Part shown: positions 54,189-64,000 of the stretch, piece by piece
Position numbering within the stretch: position 1 is the first letter of the stretch
Layout: every line of letters begins with the position of its first letter
Origin: Blattamonas nauphoetae
Taxonomy: Eukaryota > Preaxostyla > Oxymonadida
Length of the DNA: 64,000 bases
Assembly: GCA_033064195.1 (NCBI GenBank)
Contig: JARBJD010000325.1
Span: 1 to 64,000, forward strand
Direction: 5' to 3'
Notes under the pieces: model-generated
The model's input: only the letters and a program-made list of their open reading frames with translations
Databases searched by the model: none
What the model was told of the DNA's origin: nothing
Made by a program: the position numbers and the translations under genes

Positions 54189-55274
54189 TTAGAAAACGAG
54201 GGCAAGGACGGCGAAGAGGGCAGCAACCACAGAAGCAACACTCTTGGCACCTGCAGCATAGGTGATGGTCTGGTCAGTGAAAGTGAGGTCGGGAGAGATG
54301 ACGAGGGTGGCTGTGACAGTGCTGTCCTTCTTGATGGGGCAGTCCTTGAACAGATACTCAACGGCGACAGAGCCAGCAGCGTGGGTCCACTTGAAGGCGT
54401 CGCTCTTGTCGAGCTTGTGCTCACCGTTGGCTGAGGTTGGGGCGGTGTCCTTGAGAGTGAGCTTCTGGGTGTAGTTCTCGGGGAGTCCAGATTCGACTGG
54501 GAGGAGGGCGTTGAGCAGTGTCACAGTGACCTTGTCCTTTGCGCCGTCTTCCTTCTCTCCTTCTTTCGCGAGAGATGATTCTCCAGTCAGCTTGCTGTTG
54601 TCGGCTGGGGTGAATGTCGTCTGGCTTGGAACATATCCATCGCACGAGATTGTGTATTCTGTTCCAGCGAGGAACTTGCCGTCGGCCGCAGTGGTGACGA
54701 CATCGAGCTCGACTTCCTTCGCCTTCGTGTTCGCAGCGAATTCGACAGAAACACTGTTCACTTTTTCTCCAGCTGTGAACTTGACTGTGAGAGTGGTTGC
54801 AACTGTGACATTGGCGGCGAGTTCGCACTTGAGAGTGTACTTTGTCTTGCTCGTGGCTGTCAGTGTGACAGTCAGAGCCTTTTGAACGACGATTGTGTCT
54901 GTCGGAGGGGTTCCTGACACGGCACTGCCACCATAACTGTATTCTGTGAGCTTGTAAGATTTCCCAATCTTCAACTTTGTGTCGAGATCAGTGATGGATT
55001 GGGTGTATTTCTTTGTGGTTGCATCAAAGGCTGTCGCTGACGCCGTGAAATCGTACTCAACAGTGACAGGAGGAGTAGCAGCTGGTTGTTCAGTGAATGT
55101 GAGTTTCACTGCGGCGGTGCTGGCCACTGCGTCGGCACCCGTGTATGTGAGGACAATTTTAGCTGTCTTCGCTGTTGGATTCTGGTCGATGAGCTCAACC
55201 TTGGTTGGCATTTCGCCAGCAGTATTTGGAGAGCGGAAGCTTGAGGCAGAGAGAAGAGCAAAGAGGAAGAACAT
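54189..55274 (-). CDS. GPI-anchored-type surface protein with Ig-like repeats, copy 2
   Basis: The predicted protein is identical to copy 1 (50,999-52,084), with the same upstream alternative ATG (55,298). Signal peptide, Ig-like repeats and hydrophobic C-terminal GPI-type signal are as in copy 1. Complete identity in all frames next to a spacer that has diverged indicates recent duplication with gene conversion, or purifying homogenisation of the coding block. Two head-to-tail copies would raise dosage of a coat protein. A GPI signal is inferred only from the hydrophobic tail; a tail-anchored protein is the alternative. Confidence 0.8.
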   Translation of the reverse strand: MFFLFALLSASSFRSPNTAGEMPTKVELIDQNPTAKTAKIVLTYTGADAVASTAAVKLTFTEQPAATPPVTVEYDFTASATAFDATTKKYTQSITDLDTKLKIGKSYKLTEYSYGGSAVSGTPPTDTIVVQKALTVTLTATSKTKYTLKCELAANVTVATTLTVKFTAGEKVNSVSVEFAANTKAKEVELDVVTTAADGKFLAGTEYTISCDGYVPSQTTFTPADNSKLTGESSLAKEGEKEDGAKDKVTVTLLNALLPVESGLPENYTQKLTLKDTAPTSANGEHKLDKSDAFKWTHAAGSVAVEYLFKDCPIKKDSTVTATLVISPDLTFTDQTITYAAGAKSVASVVAALFAVLALVF

Positions 55275-55298
55275 TTCTCTTGATTTTCGATGTCCCAC

Positions 55299-56990
55299 AC
55301 TTCGAAAGTGTCACCACAAACCATTTGAGATCCGACAACTGGAATGATGGTCAACAAGCAGGGAGAGTGTCGAAGTTGGGGGATAGACGATGGTCGTTTG
55401 TGTTCCGACAGACTCTGAAACGAGATGGATAAACATGAGATCGGACAAACTATTGTAATCTTGTTGTTAAAACATTTACTTTCTTCAGTGTTCAAACATC
55501 TGGTGGTATACGATGGAAGATTCTGGAAACGAAGTTGAATTGTTTGTTGGATTCTCGGAAGAGATTTTCCAATATATGTGGATATATTGGACTGGATTCT
55601 TCCTCGTCCGAACTTTTGAGAAAACATCAGATCTTGAGATCAGTGATATCAATTCTACATAGCCCTGAAGTTCCCAGCAGACTGAATCTCGGCTCTTCTC
55701 TCCTCCAGGAGGGAGCAAATGCTTCTCGGATCATTCCATTGAGGCCATTGCGAGGGTGGATGAGTTTTCCAGCATATTCGACGACGAAAACCATGTGGAA
55801 AGGTTAGAACGGGGAGAATTGTGGATTGATCTACCCAGCATAAACCCAATTCGATTTTGAAAAACGATTTTTATGAGGAATCAAGAGAACAATGAATGAC
55901 CATGTTCCCGAAGGGTCTTCCACAGGATAATTCTGAATTCTCCCAGTGCGAAAGAGGAAAGAAACTGATTTCAACTTTCAAAACATGATCAGAACTTTTC
56001 AGATCTTTGATCTATCGTAATCGCAACATGTAGAAACCATTCCGTCTAGCGCATAAAGGAGTCAACCATCTTGATAGGGAATACTTTTGCGTCTGAACGA
56101 CAAAATGAGTCGTGTTGTTTCCGCTCTCTGATGATGACACTGACATCGGACTATTCTCCCTCAAAGCCAGCAATTTGTGGAGATGCAATGATGATAGAGT
56201 TGGACTGATGGGAGGTGATTCGTGTCAGCTCGCCAACAAAAGTTCACAAAACTCACACTATAGGACTCGGATGGCTCTGGACAATCTTCATGATTTTATG
56301 GAGATACATTGTAATCGTTTTCACGGCTCATCATCACATGTGACGGTCATAATGAAGTCGATCGGGTCCAAAACTGCGAGTGAAAGCCGCTGGTTCCACA
56401 CGATCCGATCCTCGGAACGGTCGTGTGATAGTGCCTGAATTTACGGAGATGTGATGGTCGTGTGATCTCACAGCTCTCACCTTTCTTCAAAGTGTGAACA
56501 GCCACCAGAAACTCAAATTGACCATCACCCTTTTCTCGCTCCACTTCAGCTCACGTTCAAACTGTATGGGAGACAAAATCATCTCTTTGTCTGACTCCAC
56601 TTCGCATCATCCCCCACAGTCTTGTGGTGAGTCTGTCCGACATAAAGGGTGAATTGCTGAAGGTTTAACTCAACGCATTTGGACCTATTCCTTCTGCTAT
56701 TTCTCCCATCAGTGCAAATCCTTCTGTTTGCCTTTGAGTTGTGTTGTGTGAGGGATGAAGTACCCCCTACTATAGTTCAAAAACTGTGAAAATGAAAACC
56801 GTCGTCCCCAACCTTATCAAAGCTGGAACTGAACATGAGATAACCTTTAACCTGTTCAGAATGATTAATGTACGTCTCCTCGTGGAGTATGTTTCCTCAT
56901 TGACCTGCGTCCATGTTATTGCTCTCCGCCAGTCATCGCGCCTCATTTGTTCCTCTTGGTTCGAGGAACCAGCATTGTTATCCACTCAAA
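55299..56990. other. spacer 5' of surface-protein copy 2
   Basis: Promoter region of copy 2 followed by non-coding spacer, of which 56,071-56,973 is identical to the copy 1 spacer. No gene is supported. Confidence 0.4.
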
Positions 56991-56991
56991 A

Positions 56992-59900
56992 ACAGGCCGA
57001 ATAGAGGCGATTTTGTGCGATAGTCAGGGATTGGAGGGACATGCACGGACTTTCCTGTCGATCTTGTCCTGCGATGTTGGGGACCAACAGATTGTTGGAC
57101 AAGATGGGATTGGAGTGGGGGAAGGATCAGACAGAACGAGATTTTTGGGGCATTCAGGAATCACGACGTCATTCATCGGAATTTCGTTTTGGAATGTTTC
57201 CTCACTTCCTGGTTCTGTCGCTTCCGCCTCGCCTTCATTTCGTCAACAAATGATTGGGAGCTCGGTTTGGGGGAGCAACAACCATCTGAGTGGATCGACA
57301 GTGCGGGACATGAACAGCGGAGGGAGCATGCTGTGCTCGAACATGACGTTCAGGTGGTGTAGCACAACATCCGATGAGCGACCCTCCTCTCTCGCCTCCA
57401 ACGAAAATATCATCACCGACCACACATATGATGGAAATAAAGGAAACGACAGTGACACTCGCCTGAACATCACGACAGACACCACTTTCATGAACTGCAT
57501 CTTCCAGCATTTAAACTACACAACCGTAGAGTCGAACGATGGCGGGTCAGCGTTGATTCTCACCACAAATTCGACTCAACTTACCGTTCTGAATTCTTCA
57601 TTTCACAATTGCTCTGTTACTTCCACAAGGGCGACTACGTCGGTTGTTGGTGGCTGCATTCTATTGATGGGCTCCTACGAAAACCGCCTACAATCGACGC
57701 TCACCGTCTCGTCGTGTTCATTCGACGATTGGTATCCGCGCAAAAGCAAATCGATTCGACAAAGCGGCGGCGGCATTGGAACTTTTTCCTCAAGCGCACC
57801 TCTCTCCATTGTTGAGTCCAACTTCACTCTATCAGGGGTGAATTCAATTCAACCAAATGGGGGATTCCTCTCCATCCAATATCTGGAGGACACATCATCC
57901 TCTGTCACAATCTCCAACTGCCGCATTCAGGGAGACGGAAATGCATCAGACAGTTGTCTCTACTTTCGCTACTGTGATTGTGGATCTGGCGGATTCACCA
58001 TCTCTGACACCGAAATTGTCAACATATCCTATTCCTCCGTGATCTCAAACATCACAGGTGTCCAACCAATTGTTGTGACTCAATCGAATCTTGTCCATGG
58101 TTCATTGCTTGTCAAATACGGTGTCGTATCAACACTCGACCCTCTCCTCATCGTCGACTGCACTCTGGACGGGTTCAGCATTACTTTAAGCAAATCCAAT
58201 TCTGACTTCTATTTTGTCGGAACAACATTCCACACATCTAGTGTTTCATCATCGACTACATTCCTCTCTTTCAAATGTCCTTGTTTCGTTATCTTTCAGG
58301 GCTGCCTTTTCGACGGTTGTGAAACCAGCAGAGATGGAATGATCTCCTGTTCAACGTCTGTCTCACTTACATTGGACACGTGTGCCATGTCAAAGTGCAA
58401 AACCAAAGATTCAATTTCCTCGCTGTTCGATCTCAGTAGCTCCACATTCAAAGCATACTCATGCACGTTCGCCGCTATCACTGGAGTGTACTCGACTGTG
58501 TTAGCAATCAAGAAAAATGGATCAGTTCTTATGGAAAACTGTCGATTTGATCTCGAACCGTCGACAAAGGCTGATTTCAGGTTCGACAAAGCCAGCCCAT
58601 CGCTTCTCAACACATCTTCAATCATCGGCTGCACTTCGAATCGGGTTATTCGAGTGACAACAGATGGGAAGACTTTGACAACTTGTTCTCTCTTCGAGGT
58701 TTGTCCGCTTCCACATCCAAAAAGTGAGATCGAGTTAGTGGCGGAGACAGATCAGGATGGAAAACCGATCGAAACGACGAACACCCTTTGGCCTGAAATC
58801 CAACAACTCGAGGAAAACAGTTCGACCATCATCTCACTCTCCGATGGGTGGTTCACAGAATCTTCACACCTGTCAATCAAAACTGACATCGAGATTGTCG
58901 GAAACGGGACAGAATCTGTGCACCTCACGTTTGAAGAATCACCTCGTCCTCACACAACGAAACTGAAAGCAGTACTGAACGTGAAAGCTGGTGCCAATCT
59001 GACAGTCCGCTCGATGACACTCCTCCCAACATCCTTCTCTTCTGCTTTCATCGCAATGAGCGAGGAAGGAAACCTGACCGTGAAGACTATTGTGGTGAGT
59101 GCTGAGTAGGATCGAACGAAGGAGTTGTTTGACTTGTCAGCAGGAACAGCACACTTCTTCCATTCTCGCTTCTCGTCCATCGCAGGTTCGTCAGCGTTGA
59201 TCGTTGTGTCAGGAACAGGATCGCTCTTCCTGTCAGACACACTCTTCTTGACCATCTCTCGCACTCTCACAATTGATGTGAATGGATCAGTGCAAAGTGG
59301 GAGTTGTGTGGATGGTCTCACGAGTGGCTCAATTTCCATCCAATTCTGCAAGTTTGGAGCCTGCTCATCGAATGGTCGAGCAGGAGCAATCGACGTTGTG
59401 TCGAACGGTTCAAAAAGCCGAGTTGAAATGGAGGGATGTCAATTTGACATGAACAAGGCAGAATCAGAGATGAACGAAGCTGAGAAGGGAGACGATGTTG
59501 TTCTAAAAGACTTCTCAGACGAGCAACTCACCCTCAATTTCACAGCGATTGAGTCCTTCCCATCAATTATCCCATTCCTCATCAATAGTGACCATACACA
59601 CGTTCCCCCTCCACATACACTTCACTTTTCACCAACCGGTTTCAACACGCCTCTCGCTTGGTCTCCTCCCTACACACTCCATGAAACACGCCTGTCCGAA
59701 CTCACACTCCAGTCTCTCCTAGACTCTCGTCTCCACAACAATGTTCATACTTCCATCATCACTGATTTCGAATTCAACGAAACGATGAAGCCGTTCATCC
59801 TCGAAAATGCCTCTGCCTGTGTAACACTCGTACATAAATCTCGAATCACCGTCACACAGCCAACAAAAGAGATATTCGGTACTCTTCTCAATGCCTCACT

Positions 59901-61664
59901 CGGGTTGGAGACTCTGTGTCTTTCATTTTCAGAGCTCAAGAACACGGCGTTCTCTATCGATCATGATTCATCTATTTCACTGAGCACTGTTAGCATCGCA
60001 TTCACAACGAAAACACTCACTCATCCTTTCATCAATTCAACAGGGCGATCAACACTCTTCTCGACTGTCACCTTCCTGTCTAATCTCACTCTAAAAAATG
60101 TCTCCTTTATCCGACATGTTCGATCAACTAATGACGGAACTTTCACTTGGAAAGCAACCGCAGTGACATCTGTCTCTCTCACAACTCAGCCGTTTCTTCA
60201 CCTCGAAGGAATGTGTTCTCTTGGAATCACACTTGGATCAGGAAAACCAATCCAGAACATCCGCACGTCGTGTGATGGGAGTTTTCTGTGTGCAAAACAG
60301 TCAAATATCACACTTTCCACTCTGACCTTCTCGTCGTGTTCAGCACAGCGCGGTGGTGTTGCATTTTGCCACTCATGCAATGTTACTGTCAAGGAGTGCG
60401 AGTTCTCATCTTGTTCAGCACAACACGGTGGAGTCATCTTTCTGGAACTGGAAAGTATGTGTCATCTCTCTTCAGAGCCAATTACACGATATCGATCATT
60501 CTTCACAGGCTGTCGCGCAACAGCGAAGGATAACGGAGTTGCAGTCGGGAGAGGAGGGGCGATTTGTGTGAACGGAGCAACAGCTGCGGAGACTCCAATC
60601 AGTCTGACAGGTTGCTCGTTTGAGAAGAACACAGCAGCCTTCGGAAACGATGTTTTTGTTGAGAAATCTGTTCTTGACGACAAAGGACCTGATCGTCTGA
60701 AGGGATGCAAAGGGGAATCACGGAGTGACTGGCCTCACCTCGAAATCGAAGGAATCACAAAAGAAGAAAACGAAAGCGAATGGACACGAATCTCCACCTT
60801 CATCGATTTTCCCACAATTCACGTGTTGTATTCCGGTACCGATGACACAAAGTGTCGATTTTCGAATACTTTTTGCCGAACTCTTCCCCATGCATTTCAA
60901 TATCTCAACGAAACTTTTCCAAACGGCACTCCTTATCCACATTCTGCCATTCTGAGCGAATCTTTCATTTTTCAACCGATGATTCTGGAAAACGTCAACA
61001 TGATGCTCGGAGGGAATCCGAGGGTTGAGCTCAAATCCACCATTGCGGCAGGCTCGAGCATGTTCACAGTCAAAGGAGGATCTCGTCTCACGATCTCCTC
61101 CTTTGAATTCGTCCATAAAGCCAACCACACCATTGTTTCGGTAACGTCCAGTGAGGGTTGGCTGGAGATGCGGAGTTGTGATGTGACTGTAAAATCTGGG
61201 ACTTTCTCACAGTCTCTGATTTCATCAGTCGGATGTGGGCTCTCACTGAATTCTATTCTCTTCAACATCGCTTACTCAGCACGAGTTTCATTCACAAACC
61301 CGCTTGTTTCATTCCAACCCACCCCATCACAAGATGGAGGACTCGGATCAGCCTCTTTGTCATCGTCATCGAAACTTCTGGAGACCTCATCTTCCAAACG
61401 AACAATTTCACAAAGATTCAGAGTGACTTGGTTACCGGGCAATATGTGTCAATGAAAGGCCACAATTTCAAGCAACAAGTCATTCCTGAGGAGTGGGAGA
61501 AAAGCTATTCACCAAACGATCTTGCCACACTATGTGGGGAAGACACGTCTCTCGCTCAGGATCACAAATGGAGAAGAGGATCACTTGTGTATTGGCTGTT
61601 TTCGCCTTCGAATGAAGTGCTTCTGAACAACACAAGCACGGCCTCGACTGACCATCCGAATTGA
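56992..61664 (+). CDS. beta-helix gene D, 5'-truncated, interrupted by one TAG and one frameshift
   Basis: From the duplication border the frame encodes beta-helix repeats (GGSMLCSNMTFRWC, LTVLNSSFHNCSV, GGCILLMGSYENRL, FTISDTEIVNISY, SLTLDTCAMSKC). No signal peptide precedes them, so the 5' end is missing. A TAG at 59,107-59,109 stands in an otherwise continuous frame that resumes with LFDLSAGTAHFFHSRF. It is either a nonsense change or the end of a 15-nt GTGAGT...TAG segment that could be removed in phase. Beta-helix continues (GGVAFCHSCNVTVKECEF) to about 61,370, where one frameshift moves the continuation (DLIFQTNNFTKIQSDLV, CGEDTSLAQDHKWRRGSL) to the next frame. The gene is then split at 61,664 by a 594 bp transposon and resumes at 62,259. 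Confidence 0.7.
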
Positions 61665-62258
61665 CAGGCATTAGGTGAGCTGGGCACAATGGCGACAAGC
61701 TGAGCACATCGGTGCTCAGCTTGTCGTCCGGGGGGCTGAGCACCGGCGCCAAAATAAGCGCCACGATTTCGACTGATTTCAGCGATTGTTCAAGCAAAAG
61801 GGGTTCAATTCCCCTTTTGAAGATTTTTTTTGTTTTTTTCCACTTCTTGAAAGATGGTTCATTTCATCGTTAAATACTGGTTGTTAAAATGAAAAGTCAC
61901 TGAGGAGAGGTGTGGATGATTTTGGCTGGATCTGCCCCACGAAAAAAAATGTGTGTCACTGAGATTAATAATCATCACATAAAACACCATGAATATTCGT
62001 CACCTCGTTCATTTTCGACATAATTGACTCCTTTTTTAATTCTTTATCATTCAATTCGGGCTAAATGTGTTCAAAATGTGACTAGAAAAACAGTGCGATC
62101 TATTTTCGCAAGAAATGAGATTTTACCGTTTTGCTCGAAAATCCACAGGAAATGTGGACACTATAAAAGATTCAGAATGCAAGAAAAAGGAATTTGAACA
62201 GCCGCTACATCCTGAGCACAAAAAAGCTGGGCACCGTGGGCACAATGCCTAACCCCTG
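61665..62258. mobile_element. 594 bp hAT-like MITE (E5) inside gene D
   Basis: The left end CAGGCATTAGG and the inverted right end CAGGGGTTAGG form short imperfect terminal repeats. The flanks are CGAATTGA (61,657-61,664) and CGAATTGT (62,259-62,266), an 8 bp target duplication with one mismatch. Internally a perfect 14 bp hairpin (GACAAGCTGAGCAC with its complement) lies at 61,694-61,725. No coding capacity. Removing it joins DHPN to CGSSEFQCSTLDSAL, which is the family signature CG-S-x-x-PC-SL. Confidence 0.85.
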
Positions 62259-62965
62259 CGAATTGTGGATCATCTGAGTTCCAGTGCTCAACACTCGATT
62301 CAGCATTGGAATCAGCCTCTCTCAACTCTCTCAAAGTGATCACTCTCTCGTCGCCGTCATCGCTGGAAAGAGGGATGACAGTGGCTGGCACCCGAACAGT
62401 TCGATCATCGAACTCAACTCAACGAGAAGTCACTGTCTCGCTCCGTTCGTCTGTCACTGTTGCCGGAGGAGATCTCTCGTTCCTCACCATTCGGTTCGCC
62501 TCTGACAATGTGTCAGCATATTCGAATGGCGAGAACACTCGTTCTGCTTCACTGTTCGTGGTCGGATCAGGTTCTCTCTCGCTGACGTCGTGCTCACTCT
62601 CGTCGTTCACTCTCAATTCGTATCCGTTGATCTCTCACACTGTTGGGTCACTCTCTCTCGACACGTGTGAGTTCAGCTCGATTGAGCGAGTTTCGGGGAA
62701 GGGATCGATTCTGTCGACAGAGATGAAAAGTGGGATGGAATTGAGAGTGGATGGGGTGCAATTATCATCGATGAGTTGTTCATCTGACTCACCAGCTCTC
62801 ATGCTGAATTTCTCATCCGTCACACTCCCCTCTTCCTTCCCTTCGTTCTTTCTGAAAAATCTGAGATTAGAAGGAAGAGATGAAGAAGAGGGGACAGGAC
62901 ATTTTGTGGAGATTGTTGGTCGGAACATGTCGAGCTTCATTTGTGAGGGTGACGAGAGATTCTCT
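62259..62965 (+). CDS. 3' part of beta-helix gene D after the MITE
   Basis: The frame picks up directly after the MITE with the family signature (GSSEFQCSTLDSAL) and beta-strand ladders (LTIRFASDNVSAYS, LSLTSCSLSSFTLNSY, LSLDTCEFSSIERV). It runs to about 62,965, where a pair of 26 bp inverted repeats begins. No natural C-terminus (TM helix or CAVG-type tail) is visible before the repeat, so the gene is probably cut here too. Confidence 0.7.
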
Positions 62966-63320
62966 TTTACAGAAACCAGGGCTCCTCTCATGACGAGATA
63001 TGGTGTGATCAATTATAAGAATAAGTTATTAATGGGTAGGCCTGTAAATAATGAACATTCAAATGAAATCTTTCTCGGTCGTGAACCGAGAAACAAATCA
63101 AGAGTAAAGAGAGAAGTGTAGGAACTTGTACGAGTTCTCTCTTTGAGTTCAAGAGGCTCTCCCATAATATTCCCAGTTGCCACCTCTCGGTGAGCACCTG
63201 GTTCTGGTCAAAGACCGGGAGAAGGAGCAAAAAAGGTAAAAGAAACTCCAATTCCCATTGGAGAAGAAAACCTGTGGGTGTGGCAGACTATTAGATGAGA
63301 GGAGCCCTGGTTTCTGTAAA
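62966..63320. mobile_element. 355 bp inverted-repeat element, family unknown
   Basis: TTTACAGAAACCAGGGCTCC (extending to 26 bp, 62,966-62,991) is repeated exactly inverted at 63,295-63,320. A third, direct copy of the inner part lies at 63,348-63,375 (GAAACCTGGGGCTCC). Internal stems (AAAGAGAGAA/TTCTCTCTTT near 63,102-63,155) add foldback potential. No target duplication was found. It could be a foldback MITE or a recombined array. Confidence 0.55.
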
Positions 63321-63375
63321 GGACCGCCCTTCCAGTAGGTCCATTACGAAACCTGGGGCTCCTCTCATGACGAGA

Positions 63376-64000
63376 CTTGAAAGGACCAAAAAAGGGATGA
63401 ATAAGGAAGAAAACAAGCCTGAAGTCTCAACTGATAGAGGTGATGGTGAAGGCAGGCCGTGACCAGCGACAAGCTGCTGCCACCAAACATAATAGAACAA
63501 GGTGGAGTGAGTTTGGAGCGCAAGACCATTCGGTGACCAGCCGAAGTGCTCACTCACTCATGTCTTCTTGTCTCTCCCCCACTTGTCATTATGAACATCC
63601 GATTGCTTCGACCCTTCGAAGACAAGATCGGTGTCCGAACTGAAGATGCCGGCTCCTTCAGACACGATACTCCGACTCCACACTAAACGTTCCGGTCTGC
63701 CTGAAAGACGGGACAGTTGTGAATAATGCTTGCGGCGAGGTGACAGAGAGTGCAAAGGATGACCCTTCGTGTGAGTGTGACGAACTCAATGTGGCAATGT
63801 CTTCTGGATAGAAGAAGGTTGTGCCCGGAATAGACTGCTTCCCCTTCACCACCATCGATCGGGCAACTTCGAGAGTACCTCGCCTCCAGTACCTGCAGTC
63901 GTGTTGGTCAACTCTATTATGAGTTCTTCGCTCCTCGAAGTCATTCGGTCTCTGAATCATAATCAGATGAGAAACAGCTTTGTGAATACCCAGATCTCCC
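63376..64000. other. unassigned sequence at the right edge
   Basis: Open frames on both strands look partly protein-like (+ strand: VCLKDGTVVNNACGEV and DDPSCECDEL; - strand: WSRSIVSEGAGIFSSDTD). Because each strand is open, I cannot decide which, if either, is coding. It may be the remainder of gene D or a neighbouring gene that continues beyond the window. Confidence 0.25.

Larger units (their letters stand above)
54060..56991. repeat. tandem segmental duplication, copy 2
   Basis: Direct repeat of 50,860-53,801. Its right edge at about 56,991 falls exactly where the beta-helix gene D sequence begins, so the duplication breakpoint removed that gene's 5' end. Its left edge follows 260 bp of unique DNA. 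Confidence 0.9.

Noticed and set aside
1-64000. A genome-wide code with TAA/TAG read as Gln
   Set aside because: Thousands of codons in the ATPase, receptors A and C and the surface proteins contain no in-frame TAA or TAG, and several genes end naturally at TAA; UAR codons cluster in transposon cargo plus one site in gene D.

Overview
The window looks like nuclear DNA of an oxymonad (Preaxostyla), closest in style to Blattamonas. This is inferred, not proven. The pointers are short GT-AG introns (about 40-75 nt) starting GTTTG, GTGTG or GTATG; a TTAGGG-type telomeric array; an alpha-helical repeat protein of a type I remember as expanded in oxymonads; and several large secreted or membrane right-handed beta-helix proteins. 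The main reading frames fit the standard genetic code. I saw no rRNA, tRNA or CRISPR.

Layout. 0-4.6 kb: degenerate ~85 bp repeats, then a decayed tyrosine-recombinase (Crypton-like) element and a hairpin. 4.6-8.3 kb: non-coding repeats, an interstitial telomeric array (5,593-5,669), and a DDE-type transposase gene. 8.7-13.65 kb: a helical-repeat gene divergent from a six-exon P-type cation ATPase of bacterial-looking subtype. 13.8-25.4 kb: three beta-helix surface-protein genes; two are split by small transposons with clear target duplications, and the second of those loses its 5' end at a Polinton-like fossil. 25.4-36.7 kb: that fossil, broken up by three related hAT-like elements, one inside another, all carrying pieces of other genes. 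36.7-43.9 kb: pyrimidine-rich and repeat DNA plus a 2.6 kb element with 141 bp terminal inverted repeats. 43.9-50.3 kb: a very large beta-helix receptor gene ending in a transmembrane helix and a degenerate protein-kinase C-lobe. 50.9-57 kb: a tandem duplication of a GPI-anchored-type surface protein gene. 57-63 kb: another large beta-helix gene, interrupted by a 594 bp transposon. 63-64 kb: inverted repeats and unassigned sequence.

Two stories connect the region. First, it encodes a cell-surface repertoire: beta-helix plus Ig-like ectodomains, some joined through one membrane helix to a catalytically dead kinase C-lobe, and a duplicated GPI-type coat protein. Second, non-autonomous DNA transposons repeatedly hit these genes. 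For at least four insertions the pre-insertion sequence can be read from the flanks, and precise removal restores reading frames (16-22 kb, 22-25.4 kb, 57-63 kb). Several insertions carry fragments of unrelated intron-containing genes, as Pack-type elements do. A few single-base frameshifts in otherwise clean genes could be assembly errors or true decay; the sequence alone cannot say which.
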